A stretch of 64,000 bases of DNA from Seonamhaeicola sp. S2-3 (GCF_001971785.1 NZ_CP019389.1:2305001-2369000); one strand, 5' to 3'; positions 28,141 to 38,450 are shown, counted from the stretch's first letter. Made by a program: numbers and translations. The notes: generated by a model from the letters alone, not told the origin.

Positions 28141-29016
28141 TTATTTTTCCTTAAGACGGAATTGCTTAGGTGTTAAGTTTGTTTTTTTCTTAAATAATCT
28201 ATTGAAGTAGTGATGTGATTCAAAACCCAATTCGAAAGCAATTTCTTTTTGAGATTTATTAGAGTTTAATAGTAACTCTTTAGATTTTTCAATTTTTAAT
28301 AGTAAATGATATTGTAGAGGAGAAACTCCCGTTTGTTTCTTAAAATCTATTCGGAATTTAGAATAACTTACGCCCAAATCCGAAGCTATTTCAATAAGAT
28401 TAATAGAACTGTTTATGTTTTTATACATGATGCTTTTTGCACGAGATATCATAGAATTTAAATCGTCCAAGTTACTACCACCGCTTTTAATATTATGCAA
28501 TTCTGCCATCAACTGAATACAAACTCCAGAAGCCACATGTTGATAGCCATAAGTAGCTTCATCAAATAATTTGAATAGTGTGTTAAAATGATGTAATACT
28601 GCAGGTGTATTGCATTTAGAAACAATAGGTTCATCAGCATTAAAAAAACCATTGGATAAAAATTGATTGGCAATGGCACCAGAAAACCCAACCCAACGTT
28701 CTGTCCAACCTGTACTTTTTTGGGGTTTGTAGCGATGCCAAACACCCGGAAATAATAAAAAAATATCACCATCAGACACTTTTATTTTTCCAGTAGCGTG
28801 GCTTTCAAAAATCCCCGTTCCCTTAGTTATTAAAACAATGTGGAATTCATTTAAAACACGTCCTTTTTCCCAAGTAAAAATATACTGGTCAGGATGATCC
28901 ATGGATGGGTATTTGGCATATTTTTTTATAACATTTCGTCCTAAGTTATTTATGTAAAAACCCCATGATTTATCTTTTTCAGAGGTAATTAGGTATTTTC
29001 GGTATTTATTTTTCAT
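28141..29016 (-). CDS. AraC-family transcriptional regulator (cupin sensor)
   Basis: The 291-residue protein has an N-terminal cupin-type sensor domain (F-H-I-V-L-I-T-K-G-T-G; D-G-D-I-F-L-L-F-P-G-V-W-H-R-Y). The C-terminal ~100 residues carry two helix-turn-helix motifs typical of AraC (L-I-E-I-A-S-D-L-G-V-S-Y-S-K-F; K-E-I-A-F-E-L-G-F-E-S-H-H-Y-F-N-R-L-F-K). It has no signal or membrane segment, so it is a cytoplasmic sugar sensor. It sits between two CAGGATA-type promoters (28075-28119 and 29122-29166). AraC proteins contact adjacent DNA grooves with their two motifs, which fits direct repeats 10 bp apart. It is the best candidate in the window for the CAGGATA activator, as an inference. The ligand may be rhamnose or a derivative. 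Confidence 0.9.
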   Translation of the reverse strand: MKNKYRKYLITSEKDKSWGFYINNLGRNVIKKYAKYPSMDHPDQYIFTWEKGRVLNEFHIVLITKGTGIFESHATGKIKVSDGDIFLLFPGVWHRYKPQKSTGWTERWVGFSGAIANQFLSNGFFNADEPIVSKCNTPAVLHHFNTLFKLFDEATYGYQHVASGVCIQLMAELHNIKSGGSNLDDLNSMISRAKSIMYKNINSSINLIEIASDLGVSYSKFRIDFKKQTGVSPLQYHLLLKIEKSKELLLNSNKSQKEIAFELGFESHHYFNRLFKKKTNLTPKQFRLKEK

Positions 29017-29121
29017 GTCATTTTGTGCAACTAATATATCAAAATGTTAATAGATAAATGCATTAATAATTACGAAATTTATGAGTTGAAATTTTATGTC
29101 AAAAATTTTCTTTATCCAATA

Positions 29122-29166
29122 CATGATATTACAGGATAATAAATTAAGACTCTATAAATATCTTTA
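29122..29166 (+). promoter_or_regulatory. CAGGATA-class operator-promoter for the GH78 operon
   Basis: CATGATA (29122-29128) and CAGGATA (29132-29138) are 10 bp apart. The -7 element TATCTTTA (29159-29166) starts 21 bp after the proximal heptamer. A leader of about 80 nt to the ATG at 29251 follows. Confidence 0.77.
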
Positions 29167-29250
29167 AAACGATTTAATAATGTATTGGGGCACTTTTAAA
29201 AACTAACATGTGTTTTTTATTAGTATAAAAACAACTATTTCTATTTAAAA

Positions 29251-32200
29251 ATGAAAATTCAACTAAACTACACCACATCACTAAAGTATCTTTTTGCTTT
29301 TTTTACAATGGCACTATGCGCTAGTTTTTTAGCCTGTAAATCAGTTTCAACTCTGGAATTGGCAGATTTAAAATTAGAGTACAGAACAAACCCATTAGGA
29401 ATAGATAACACTGCGCCAAGGTTTAGTTGGAATCTTGTTGATAAAAACCAAACCAGAGGACAAAAACAAACGGCATATCAAATTTTGGTAGCCAGTAACC
29501 TAAAGCATTTAGATAATAATATTGGAGATGTCTGGGACTCTGGAAAAATAAGCTCTAATCAATCTGTTAATGTGAAATTTAATGGTAATAGTTTGGAGTC
29601 TGCAAAGCAATATTTTTGGAAAGTAAGAGTATGGGATGTTTCAAATAATGTTTCTAATTGGAGCAAAGTGGCTCGCTTTTCAATGGGGTTATTACATCAA
29701 GATGATTGGAAAGCCGAGTGGATTTACAAAAAAGATCAAAATAAAAAAGATCATAATTGGTATAGAAAAAACTTTAAGCTAGAAGAAAATCCGCAATCAG
29801 CATTTATTTATGTCGCATCTTTTGGGTATCACGAAGTATACGTCAATGGACAAAAAGTAAGTAATGCGGTTATGAATCCTGTGTATTCATTCGTAAAAAA
29901 GCGCTTACCTTATTTAACCTATGATATTAAAAACCATCTTAAAAAAGGCGATAATGTTATTGGTATTTGGCATGCGGCTGGATGGTCGCGTTGGGGAAGA
30001 GTAAAAGCTTATTACGATGCGCCCTTTGTGTTTAAAGCCCAAGCCGATATTAACCTTGGGAATAAAAATGTAGTACTTAACACAGATGCATCTTGGAAAT
30101 GTAAAAAGAGTTACAGTGCTTATGTTGGACGCTGGGATATTAAAGATTTTGGTGGTGAGATTATAGACGAACGTTTACGTGAAGATGATTGGAATACGGT
30201 TGGCTATAACGACTCTAACTGGCAAAACGCAGTGGTTTTTGATAATAGTAAAGCTAAAGAAGTTGGTATTGCCAATATTAATTTAGGGCCAAAGGGCGCT
30301 ATTGTTGTTCCGAGTACAGATGCAAACCCACCAACAAGTAAAATTACGGCAACTTTAAGTGCTCAAATGGTTGAGCCACAAGTAAAGTATAAAGAAGTAA
30401 AACCCATTGGTGTTCAAAAAGATGAGGAAGGAAATTATGTGGTTGATATGGGAGAAAACTACACGGGTTTTTTTGAAATGAATCTTTTTAATGGTAAAGA
30501 AGGCGATACCGTGACGTTTAAAATTGCAGATAGAAAAGTTGTAAAATCATCTTGGAATCAACGTAGCAAATATGTTTTTGATAAAACAGGAACAGGACAT
30601 TTTACCAATCGTTTTAACTTGGCAGGAGGACGTTGGGTAACTATTGAAGGGATTAATTACAAACCAGATTTAAAAGATATTAAAGGCTATGTGATTACTA
30701 ATAACCGAAAACAAATTAGTAAATTCAAAAGTTCAAGCAAACTACTAAATCAAATCTACCAAGTTAATTTAAATACCTATATCGCTAATACTATTGATGG
30801 TATTTTAGTAGATTGTCCGCATCGCGAACGCCGTGGTTGGGGAGAAGTTACTGTAGCTGCCATGTATGGCGATGCTTTACCAAATTTTGAAAGTGGCGCT
30901 TATATGGCGCAATACGCCCAATTTATGCAAGACGCCCAAGCTGATGATGGTAAAATGCGGGCGGTAATTAATGGTGATGATTTTGAGTTTTTAATGTGGA
31001 TGGCAAATAGCCCAATAACCATTTGGGAAACTTACCGAATGCTAGGTGATAAAAAACTGCTAGAAAATCATTATCCAACCCTACAAAAATGGATGCAATG
31101 GCTCTATGAACACTCGGATTACGATGCAGGAGGAGGACTTAAAATCGGTACACGAGGTTCCTTAGAATTTCCAGGTTTAGGCGACTGGTGTACGCCAAGA
31201 GGTAATTTTTGGACCTCAAGTAATTCGCCAGAATCGGCACACTTTAACAATTGTGTGTATGCCTTTATGCTAGAAAATGCATTACACATAGCAGAAGCTT
31301 TAAATAAACAAGAAGATGCAGAAATTTATAAAAAACGATTAGCAGTACAACGTAAAGCAACCCATGCAAATATTTATAATTCAGAAACCGGTAAGTATGG
31401 TCTCGGTCATCAGGTAAATCAAGCTTTTGCCTTAATCTCTGGCGTTACTCCAAATTCCGAAAAAGAAAAAGTGTATAATAATTTGATAGACCAAGTGCTG
31501 TATAAGTTTCCGTATTACGATACCGGTAGTTCTGGACAGGCATTATACACGCGCTATTTTACAGAATACGGTGAACGTATGGATTTGATTTATGAATTGT
31601 TGAAAGACAAACGCCACCCAAGTTATGGATATTTTATAGAGCAAGGTAAAACGGTGTGGCCAGAGCGTTGGTCGGCCATTGGGAATAGCCAAATACATAC
31701 TTGCTATACGGGTATTGGTGGCTATTTTATAAAAGGATTTGCAGGTATTCGTCCAGATAATGATAAACAAGGCATGCAACACTTTATGGTTAAACCAGCA
31801 CCTGTTGGAGATTTAACTTTTGTCAATACAGAGTATAAATCTATGTATGGTAAAATTATTTCTAATTGGGAAAAAACATCAGAAAGTGCCACATTTCATA
31901 TTGAAGTTCCAGTTAATACATCAGCAAAAATATATATTCCGGCAACTAAAAAAGAAGTCGTTTTTGAAGGCGAAAGCGTAGCAGAATCCTCAGAAGGCAT
32001 TGTATATATTGGGACTGAAAAAAGTGATGCTGTGGGTAATTATATTATCTATAAAGTGGGCTCTGGGGTTTATGATTTCAAAGTGTCAGAATTACCAAAA
32101 GTAACTTATCCAGACCCGATTATGGAATCCGATAATTTAGCAACTATAGGAAGAATGAATGCTTCTTCCATGACTATTCAATCTGAAAAATTACCTGTTT

Positions 32201-32523
32201 TTGAAGCTTTTCGTGCTAACGATGAAAATCAAGAAACACATTGGAAAGCAAGTTCTGCATCAAATGAATGGATAGAAATAGAGTGGTTTAAACCGCAAAC
32301 CTTTAACAAAGTGATTGTTGATGAGGTTGGAAATAATATTACTAATTATACCATTCAATATTTAGAAAATGGTAACTGGAAAACTATTGCAAGTGGCTCT
32401 GTTTGTGGAGCTAATAAGAATCATGATTTTACAGCCATTACGACATCAAAATGTAGATTGTTGATATCAGAAGCAAAGACAAAACCAATGATTTCTGAAA
32501 TTAAAATATATAACGTTGAATAA
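29251..32523 (+). CDS. GH78 alpha-L-rhamnosidase with C-terminal discoidin-like domain, copy 1
   Basis: The 1090-residue protein has lipobox A-S-F-L-A-C. An FN3-like N domain (N-P-L-G-I-D-N-T-A-P-R-F-S-W) precedes rhamnosidase beta-domains (D-H-N-W-Y-R-K-N-F; W-H-A-A-G-W-S-R-W-G-R). The (alpha/alpha)6 catalytic domain holds D-C-P-H-R-E-R-R-G-W-G-E with probable acid residues and W-P-E-R-W-S-A-I-G-N. The last ~130 residues form an F5/8-type binding domain (E-A-F-R-A-N-D-E-N-Q-E-T-H-W). GH78 enzymes hydrolyse terminal alpha-L-rhamnose by inversion. The end overlaps the start of a close paralog. Unlike the sulfatase-fused GH78 at the window start, its motif is D-C-P-H-R-E-R rather than D-G-D-R-E-R. 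Confidence 0.92.
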   Translation: MKIQLNYTTSLKYLFAFFTMALCASFLACKSVSTLELADLKLEYRTNPLGIDNTAPRFSWNLVDKNQTRGQKQTAYQILVASNLKHLDNNIGDVWDSGKISSNQSVNVKFNGNSLESAKQYFWKVRVWDVSNNVSNWSKVARFSMGLLHQDDWKAEWIYKKDQNKKDHNWYRKNFKLEENPQSAFIYVASFGYHEVYVNGQKVSNAVMNPVYSFVKKRLPYLTYDIKNHLKKGDNVIGIWHAAGWSRWGRVKAYYDAPFVFKAQADINLGNKNVVLNTDASWKCKKSYSAYVGRWDIKDFGGEIIDERLREDDWNTVGYNDSNWQNAVVFDNSKAKEVGIANINLGPKGAIVVPSTDANPPTSKITATLSAQMVEPQVKYKEVKPIGVQKDEEGNYVVDMGENYTGFFEMNLFNGKEGDTVTFKIADRKVVKSSWNQRSKYVFDKTGTGHFTNRFNLAGGRWVTIEGINYKPDLKDIKGYVITNNRKQISKFKSSSKLLNQIYQVNLNTYIANTIDGILVDCPHRERRGWGEVTVAAMYGDALPNFESGAYMAQYAQFMQDAQADDGKMRAVINGDDFEFLMWMANSPITIWETYRMLGDKKLLENHYPTLQKWMQWLYEHSDYDAGGGLKIGTRGSLEFPGLGDWCTPRGNFWTSSNSPESAHFNNCVYAFMLENALHIAEALNKQEDAEIYKKRLAVQRKATHANIYNSETGKYGLGHQVNQAFALISGVTPNSEKEKVYNNLIDQVLYKFPYYDTGSSGQALYTRYFTEYGERMDLIYELLKDKRHPSYGYFIEQGKTVWPERWSAIGNSQIHTCYTGIGGYFIKGFAGIRPDNDKQGMQHFMVKPAPVGDLTFVNTEYKSMYGKIISNWEKTSESATFHIEVPVNTSAKIYIPATKKEVVFEGESVAESSEGIVYIGTEKSDAVGNYIIYKVGSGVYDFKVSELPKVTYPDPIMESDNLATIGRMNASSMTIQSEKLPVFEAFRANDENQETHWKASSASNEWIEIEWFKPQTFNKVIVDEVGNNITNYTIQYLENGNWKTIASGSVCGANKNHDFTAITTSKCRLLISEAKTKPMISEIKIYNVE

Positions 32524-32536
32524 GAACCTTGTACTT

Positions 32537-35500
32537 GTGAAAGAAAATTTAAATATATACAGAAAGCTAATTCTTGTTTTAATGGCGTTTATCGCTTTAA
32601 GTTGTTCTGATGAGACAACAATTGAAGTTTTTGACCTAAGGTGTGAATATAAAATTAACCCTTTAGGAATAGACAATACAGCGCCTCGATTAAGTTGGAA
32701 ATTGAAACAAGAAAACCTGGAGAGAGGACAAAAACAAACGGCTTATCAAATACTAGTATCAAGTAGTTTAGAGAAACTTAAAAACAACAATGGCGATGTT
32801 TGGGATTCAGGAAAAGTAACCTCTAATCAATCTGTAAATAACACTTATCAGGGTAATGCATTACAATCTGCAAAACAATATTTCTGGAAAGTAAAAATTT
32901 GGGATAAAGATGGTAATGCTTCAAAATGGAGTGAACCCGCTAAGTTTTCAATGGGATTACTCAAACCATCCGATTGGAAAGGCGATTGGATTCTTAAACC
33001 TGATCAGAAAAAAACAGACCACAATTGGTATAGAAAAAATTTCGAATTAAAAGAAACTCCTGAATCAGCATTTGTATTTGTGGGCTCTTTTGGCTATCAC
33101 GAACTGTATGTAAATGGCGAAAAAATTACGGATAATGTAATGAATCCGGTGTCTTCTTACATGAAAAAACGCATTCCATATTTAACTTACGATATTTCAG
33201 ATAAATTAAAAAAAGGCGATAACGTTATCGCTATTTGGCATGCGGCGGGCTGGTCGCGTTGGAGACGAATTCGGGAGTATCGATTAATTCCTTTTGTTTT
33301 TAAAGCGCAAGCTGAAATAGTAGCGGGAGGAGAGCAGATAACTTTAAAATCAGACACTACTTGGAAAACTAAAAAAAGCCACAGCGAATATTATGGTGAT
33401 TGGGATATCCTGCGTTTTGGTGGCGAAACTATTGACGATAGAAAAAGAGAGGACGATTGGAATACTGCTGAATATGATGATAGTAATTGGATGAATGCCA
33501 GTGTTTACAATCATAAAGAACTAAATGCTAAAATACCAGAAGGAAACAACATCAGTTTTGCGCTTAATAGTAATAAAAATAGAGAGGTTAGGGCTTTATA
33601 TGCTCCAATAACTGCTAAACTAAGTGCTCAAATGGTTGAGCCTCAAGTAAAATTTAAGGAGGTAAAACCTAAAGGTATTAAGAAAAATGAAGATGGTACC
33701 TATCGTATTGATATGGGAGAGAATTATACGGGATTCTTCGAAATGAATTTATACAACGGTAAAGCAGGCGATTCTATTTTGTTTGAGATTAGCGACCAAA
33801 CCGCTGTGGTCATGAACTGGAACCAAAAGAGTAAATACATTTACGGGAAGTCTGGTAAAGGCAAGTTTACTAACCGCTTTAATGTTGCTGGTGGCCGTTG
33901 GATTACCGTTTACGGACTAAATTACCAACCAGAATTAAAAGATATTAAAGGTTATGTTGTTACCAATAACCGTAAGCAAATTAGCAAATTTGAATCATCA
34001 AGTGAACAACTGAATAAAATTTATAAAATCAATCTAAACACCTACTTAGCCAATACTATGGATGGTATTTTGGTCGATTGTCCACACCGCGAACGCCGTG
34101 GTTGGGGAGAAGTTACAGTAGCCGCTATGTATGGCGATGCTTTACCAAATTTTGAAAGTGGTGCATATATGGATCAGTATTTACAATATACTAGAGATGC
34201 ACAATTTCCAGACGGAAAAATACGTGCAGTAGTTAATGAAGAAGACCGTCCGTTTTTAATGTGGAAAGCCAATAACCCATTAACGGTTTGGGAAACCTAC
34301 CGGATGTTGGGCGATAAAAAAGTGTTGGAGGATAATTATGAATCTATGCAAAAATGGATGACTTGGCTTTATGAACATTCTAATTACTCAACAGGAGGGG
34401 CTTTAAAAACAGGAACGCAAGGTTTAAGAGAATTTCCAGGTTTGGGCGATTGGTGTACGCCACGAGGTAACTTTTGGACTAGTAGTAACTCACCTGAAGC
34501 GGTTCATTTTAACAATTGTTTGTATGCGTTTATGTTAGAAAATGCAATGCGAATTGCCGAAGTTTTAGGTAACACTAAAGATGCTAACATCTATAAAAAT
34601 CGACTAAAAGTACAACGTGAAGCTACCCATAAATTATCGTATAATCCAGAAACGGGTAAATACGTAAAAGGGTATCAGGTAGATCAAGCTTTTGCTTTAT
34701 TGTCGGGTGTAACGCCAGCTTCAGAAAAAGAAAAAGTAGAAGCCGTTTTAGAAGATAATGTTTTGTATAAATTTCCATATTACGATACCGGTAGTTCTGG
34801 TCAGGCACTTTATACGCGTTATTTTATTGAGTCTGGAGAGCGTATGGATTTAATTTACGAACTACTAAGAGACAAGCACCACCCTAGTTACGGATACTTT
34901 TTAGAACAGGGTAAAACAGTATGGCCTGAGCGTTGGTCGGCTGTAGGAAACAGTCAAATTCATACCTGTTATACAGGAATTGGTGGATATTTTATCAAAG
35001 GTTTTGGAGGTATTCGTTCAAATCCAGAACAACCAGGGATGCAAAACATGCTTATTAAGCCAGCGCCAGTTGGCGATTTAAGTTTTGTAAATACCGAATA
35101 TCAATCCATGTATGGTAATGTAGTCGTTAACTGGAAAAAAGAAGGCAAAGGAGCAACATTTCATATTGAGGTACCTTTAAATACAATGGCTACAGTGTAT
35201 TTACCCGCCAAAGCAAGAGATGGCATACAAGAAAGTGGAGCTTTAGCAGAAAATGCAGAAAATATATCTTTTGTGGGCACAGAAAAAAGTAAAGCTGTTG
35301 GTAATTATGTGATTTATAATGTTACTTCAGGAGTGTATGATTTTAAAGTAGATGAATTGCCGAAAACTCAATTTCCAGAGCCGTTAAACAACATAGAAAA
35401 TCTGGCAAAATTAGGTAGGATGAACGCATCATCAATGTTTATTCAATCAGAAAAACTACCCGTTTTTGAAGCTTTTAGAGTCAATGATGAAGATGATGAA

Positions 35501-35791
35501 ACACGCTGGTTAGCTACAGAAACCAAAAATCAATATTTGGAGGTAGAATGGGTGAAACCTCAAACGTTTAATCAGGTTGTTGTTGATGAATATGAGAATA
35601 ATATCACTTCTTATAAACTACAATATTGGAAAAATGGCGTATGGAAGGATATTGTAAAAGGAACTGCATGTGGCGCAAACAAAACGCATCAATTTGATAC
35701 TATTGAATCTACAAAATTTAGGGTTTTTATTGTTGATGCAAAACAAGCACCATCGATTTCAGAACTGAAAATTTTTATGGATAAGCAATGA
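32537..35791 (+). CDS. GH78 alpha-L-rhamnosidase with C-terminal discoidin-like domain, copy 2
   Basis: This is a close paralog of the preceding gene with the same domain order and motifs (D-C-P-H-R-E-R-R-G-W-G-E; W-P-E-R-W-S-A-V-G-N; F5/8-type end), clearly a tandem duplication. No ATG precedes the lipobox (F-I-A-L-S-C), except one at 32582 that would leave too short a signal. The start must therefore be GTG at 32537 (M-K-E-N-L-N-I-Y-R-K) or TTG at 32516. I chose GTG; with TTG the two genes overlap by 8 bp. Its last 4 bases overlap the next gene (ATGA), indicating translational coupling. Several linker and surface segments differ between the copies, so linkage specificity may have diverged. 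Confidence 0.9.
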   Translation: MKENLNIYRKLILVLMAFIALSCSDETTIEVFDLRCEYKINPLGIDNTAPRLSWKLKQENLERGQKQTAYQILVSSSLEKLKNNNGDVWDSGKVTSNQSVNNTYQGNALQSAKQYFWKVKIWDKDGNASKWSEPAKFSMGLLKPSDWKGDWILKPDQKKTDHNWYRKNFELKETPESAFVFVGSFGYHELYVNGEKITDNVMNPVSSYMKKRIPYLTYDISDKLKKGDNVIAIWHAAGWSRWRRIREYRLIPFVFKAQAEIVAGGEQITLKSDTTWKTKKSHSEYYGDWDILRFGGETIDDRKREDDWNTAEYDDSNWMNASVYNHKELNAKIPEGNNISFALNSNKNREVRALYAPITAKLSAQMVEPQVKFKEVKPKGIKKNEDGTYRIDMGENYTGFFEMNLYNGKAGDSILFEISDQTAVVMNWNQKSKYIYGKSGKGKFTNRFNVAGGRWITVYGLNYQPELKDIKGYVVTNNRKQISKFESSSEQLNKIYKINLNTYLANTMDGILVDCPHRERRGWGEVTVAAMYGDALPNFESGAYMDQYLQYTRDAQFPDGKIRAVVNEEDRPFLMWKANNPLTVWETYRMLGDKKVLEDNYESMQKWMTWLYEHSNYSTGGALKTGTQGLREFPGLGDWCTPRGNFWTSSNSPEAVHFNNCLYAFMLENAMRIAEVLGNTKDANIYKNRLKVQREATHKLSYNPETGKYVKGYQVDQAFALLSGVTPASEKEKVEAVLEDNVLYKFPYYDTGSSGQALYTRYFIESGERMDLIYELLRDKHHPSYGYFLEQGKTVWPERWSAVGNSQIHTCYTGIGGYFIKGFGGIRSNPEQPGMQNMLIKPAPVGDLSFVNTEYQSMYGNVVVNWKKEGKGATFHIEVPLNTMATVYLPAKARDGIQESGALAENAENISFVGTEKSKAVGNYVIYNVTSGVYDFKVDELPKTQFPEPLNNIENLAKLGRMNASSMFIQSEKLPVFEAFRVNDEDDETRWLATETKNQYLEVEWVKPQTFNQVVVDEYENNITSYKLQYWKNGVWKDIVKGTACGANKTHQFDTIESTKFRVFIVDAKQAPSISELKIFMDKQ

Positions 35792-37017
35792 AAACAAATC
35801 GGCGAAATTTTATAAAAAGTATGTCCGCATTCGGGATATTGGGTGCAACATATCCATTATTATCTGCTTGTTCAGGAAAAAATAGTTCAGAATATTTAAA
35901 CGAAAAAATTACTAAAATTGAAATATTTCGATATGATATTAATATACCTCGCTATTTTTCTTGGGGTACATGGCATAACCGTCAGCATTTATTCATAAAA
36001 ATATCGGCGGGAGATTTTTATGGTTGGACAGAAACGCCCGCATCAAAAAATAATCCCAATTATCAGCCTACAGAATGGGTTAAATATCTAGAAAAATTTA
36101 AAGGTTTAACCTTGGGTGAAGCCCAAAAACGATTAGCGTCAGAACAAGTTTTAGGATCTAAACGATCTTTAAAAATGCTAGAATCTTTAGATATGGCACT
36201 TTTGGATTTATCAGGAAGACTTCAAAATAAATCTGCTGTAGAACTATTAAGATTAAAAGGAACAAATCCCGTTCCTGGCTTGTACTGCATATTAGATAAA
36301 GACGAAAATAAGGTAAGAAAAGAAGCCGAAAAAAGCATTGAGCAGAACTTAGGGCATCATCTAAAATTCAAAATGTATGGCGATGAAAAAGTGGACCTGA
36401 AACTTCTCAAAACCATTAGAGATGTTTTAGGAGATGAAGCTGTAGTAATTTCAGATGTAAATAAAGGCTATAAAAAGTGGAAATCTTTAGATGAATTAAA
36501 ATCCATTTTAAATCGTTTTAAAGCTAATGGATTAAATGCTATTGAAGACCCTGCACATTTGAAAACAGAACAATGGATACAATTGCAAGAAATGGTGGGA
36601 GATTTAACTCTAATTCCAGATGCGCCGATGCGTCCCGCTTGGAAAGGGATCAACACCATGCAAAAAGGCATGGGACACATTTATAATTTGCATCCCTCTA
36701 CGATGGGAAGTTTAACCCACACAGCAAAATTAGCGCATAAAGTAAAGGAAATAGGTGCAAAAGTAATGATTGGTGATGATAGTTTGGTTGGTCCAGCTTG
36801 TTCTGCTTGGCAACAAATAGCGATAGGTGTTGGAGCCACTTGGGTAGAAGCGATTGAGAAAAAAGAAGATTCTAAAACCTATTTAGAATGTTTGCAAAGC
36901 GCAGCTACAAAAAAGGAGTCTAATGGATATTATTCCTTTAAACCAGTACCGGGCTTTGGTTTAGAAATAGATGTCAACCGATTAAAAAAGGTAAGTAAAT
37001 TATACGTTGAAATATAG
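35788..37017 (+). CDS. Exported enolase-superfamily (mandelate racemase/muconate-type) enzyme
   Basis: The 409-residue protein begins with a twin-arginine signal (N-R-R-N-F-I-K-S-M) followed by lipobox-like L-L-S-A-C. The mature part is an enolase-superfamily barrel. It has the K-x-K motif (L-K-F-K-M-Y), metal ligands on successive strands (I-S-D-V-N-K-G; A-I-E-D-P-A; L-I-P-D-A-P) and a late motif I-G-D-D-S-L-V-G-P. Family members dehydrate acid sugars, epimerise or cycloisomerise; most are cytoplasmic. Export together with two rhamnosidases and an isomerase suggests action on a sugar acid or unsaturated uronate in the periplasm. The reaction cannot be assigned. Confidence 0.8.
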   Translation: MKTNRRNFIKSMSAFGILGATYPLLSACSGKNSSEYLNEKITKIEIFRYDINIPRYFSWGTWHNRQHLFIKISAGDFYGWTETPASKNNPNYQPTEWVKYLEKFKGLTLGEAQKRLASEQVLGSKRSLKMLESLDMALLDLSGRLQNKSAVELLRLKGTNPVPGLYCILDKDENKVRKEAEKSIEQNLGHHLKFKMYGDEKVDLKLLKTIRDVLGDEAVVISDVNKGYKKWKSLDELKSILNRFKANGLNAIEDPAHLKTEQWIQLQEMVGDLTLIPDAPMRPAWKGINTMQKGMGHIYNLHPSTMGSLTHTAKLAHKVKEIGAKVMIGDDSLVGPACSAWQQIAIGVGATWVEAIEKKEDSKTYLECLQSAATKKESNGYYSFKPVPGFGLEIDVNRLKKVSKLYVEI

Positions 37018-37037
37018 AAATTGAAAGACAAATTAAA

Positions 37038-38450
37038 ATGATAAAAGTAGGATTATTTGGAATAGGTTTAGATACCTATTGGCCACAATTTGAAGGCTTG
37101 TTAGAACGTTTAGAAGGGTATCAACAACAAATAGCCGATAAAATGGAGGGTTTTGGTGCTGAGGTTGTAAATGTTGGTTTGGTGGATTCGCCAATTGTAG
37201 CTAGAGAAAAGGCACAAGTGTTAAAAACGGAAGATGTCGATATTCTTTTTTTATATGTCTCAACTTACGCTTTATCATCCACGGTTTTACCTGTGGTACA
37301 AAAAGTAAAATGTCCTATAGTGATATTAAACATACAACCTTTCGCAGCCATAGATTACGAGAGTTTCAATGCATTAGGTGATAGAGGTAAAATGACAGGC
37401 GAATGGTTAGCACATTGTCAGGCTTGTTCCGTTCCAGAGTTGGCAAATGTATTTAATCGCTCTGGTATTGATTATGAGTTTGTAACAGGGTATCTCGATG
37501 AACAAGCTGTTTGGGATGAAATTCAAGATTGGATAGATGCCACTCGAGTAGCCTCGGTAATGAACAATAATCGCCTGGGGGTTTTAGGACATTATTATGC
37601 TGGTATGTTAGATGTGTACTCCGATTTAACCAAACAATCTTCAGCTTTTGGTACGCACATAGAAATAGTTGAAATGTGCGAAGTGAAAAAATATCGCGAT
37701 GCGGTTACTTCAGCTGAAATAGAAGAAAAAATAGAAGAGTTTAAATCGACTTTTGAAGTGGTAGACGCATGCGAGGAAGCCGAATTGATTCGTGCCGCAA
37801 AAACATCCATAGCCTTAGATAAATTGGTGAAAAATCATAACTTAGGGTCAATGGCATATTATTATGAAGGTGAAACTGCTAATGAATACGAGAATATTGT
37901 AACCTCTGTCATTGCAGGAAACACTTTATTAACGGGTAAAAATGTACCAGTTGCAGGAGAGTACGAAGTAAAGAACGCCCAAGCCATGAAAATTATGGAT
38001 GCTTTTGGAGTTGGTGGTTCCTTTTCTGAGTTTTATGCCATGGATTTTAATGATGATATCGTGATGTTAGGACACGATGGGCCTGCACATTTTGCTATTG
38101 CAGAAGGGAATGTACAATTGGTGCCTTTACCAGTTTACCATGGAAAACCAGGCAAAGGCTTGTCTATCCAAATGACAGTAAAACATGGTCCTGTAACTTT
38201 ATTATCGGTTGTAGAAGGAAAAGATGATGTGTTTTTATTAGTGGCAGAAGGCGAATCTGTAGAAGGTCCAATATTACAAATAGGGAATACCAATAGCCGT
38301 TACCGTTTTTCAATTGGTGCCAGAGCATTTATGAATGAATGGTCTAAACAAGGGCCATCTCATCACTGTGCTATTGGTGTGGGGCATATTGCTAATAAAA
38401 TTGAAAAATTAGGTAATATTTTAAATTTACGGGTAGTTCGTATTTGTTAA
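37038..38450 (+). CDS. L-arabinose/L-fucose isomerase-like sugar isomerase
   Basis: The 470-residue protein has no signal and is cytoplasmic. The start (K-V-G-L-F-G-I-G-L-D-T-Y-W-P-Q-F-E-G-L) and the N-terminal domain (I-L-F-L-Y-V-S-T-Y; P-I-V-I-L-N-I-Q-P) match the arabinose/fucose isomerase superfamily common in Bacteroidota PULs. Metal-site candidates are the acidic residues around A-Y-Y-Y-E-G-E and the His residues in P-S-H-H-C-A-I-G-V-G-H near the C-terminus. It is the last gene of the GH78 operon, 20 bp after the enolase-superfamily gene, and is followed by a terminator. It may isomerise a released deoxysugar or pentose to a ketose; substrate is inferred. Confidence 0.8.
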   Translation: MIKVGLFGIGLDTYWPQFEGLLERLEGYQQQIADKMEGFGAEVVNVGLVDSPIVAREKAQVLKTEDVDILFLYVSTYALSSTVLPVVQKVKCPIVILNIQPFAAIDYESFNALGDRGKMTGEWLAHCQACSVPELANVFNRSGIDYEFVTGYLDEQAVWDEIQDWIDATRVASVMNNNRLGVLGHYYAGMLDVYSDLTKQSSAFGTHIEIVEMCEVKKYRDAVTSAEIEEKIEEFKSTFEVVDACEEAELIRAAKTSIALDKLVKNHNLGSMAYYYEGETANEYENIVTSVIAGNTLLTGKNVPVAGEYEVKNAQAMKIMDAFGVGGSFSEFYAMDFNDDIVMLGHDGPAHFAIAEGNVQLVPLPVYHGKPGKGLSIQMTVKHGPVTLLSVVEGKDDVFLLVAEGESVEGPILQIGNTNSRYRFSIGARAFMNEWSKQGPSHHCAIGVGHIANKIEKLGNILNLRVVRIC

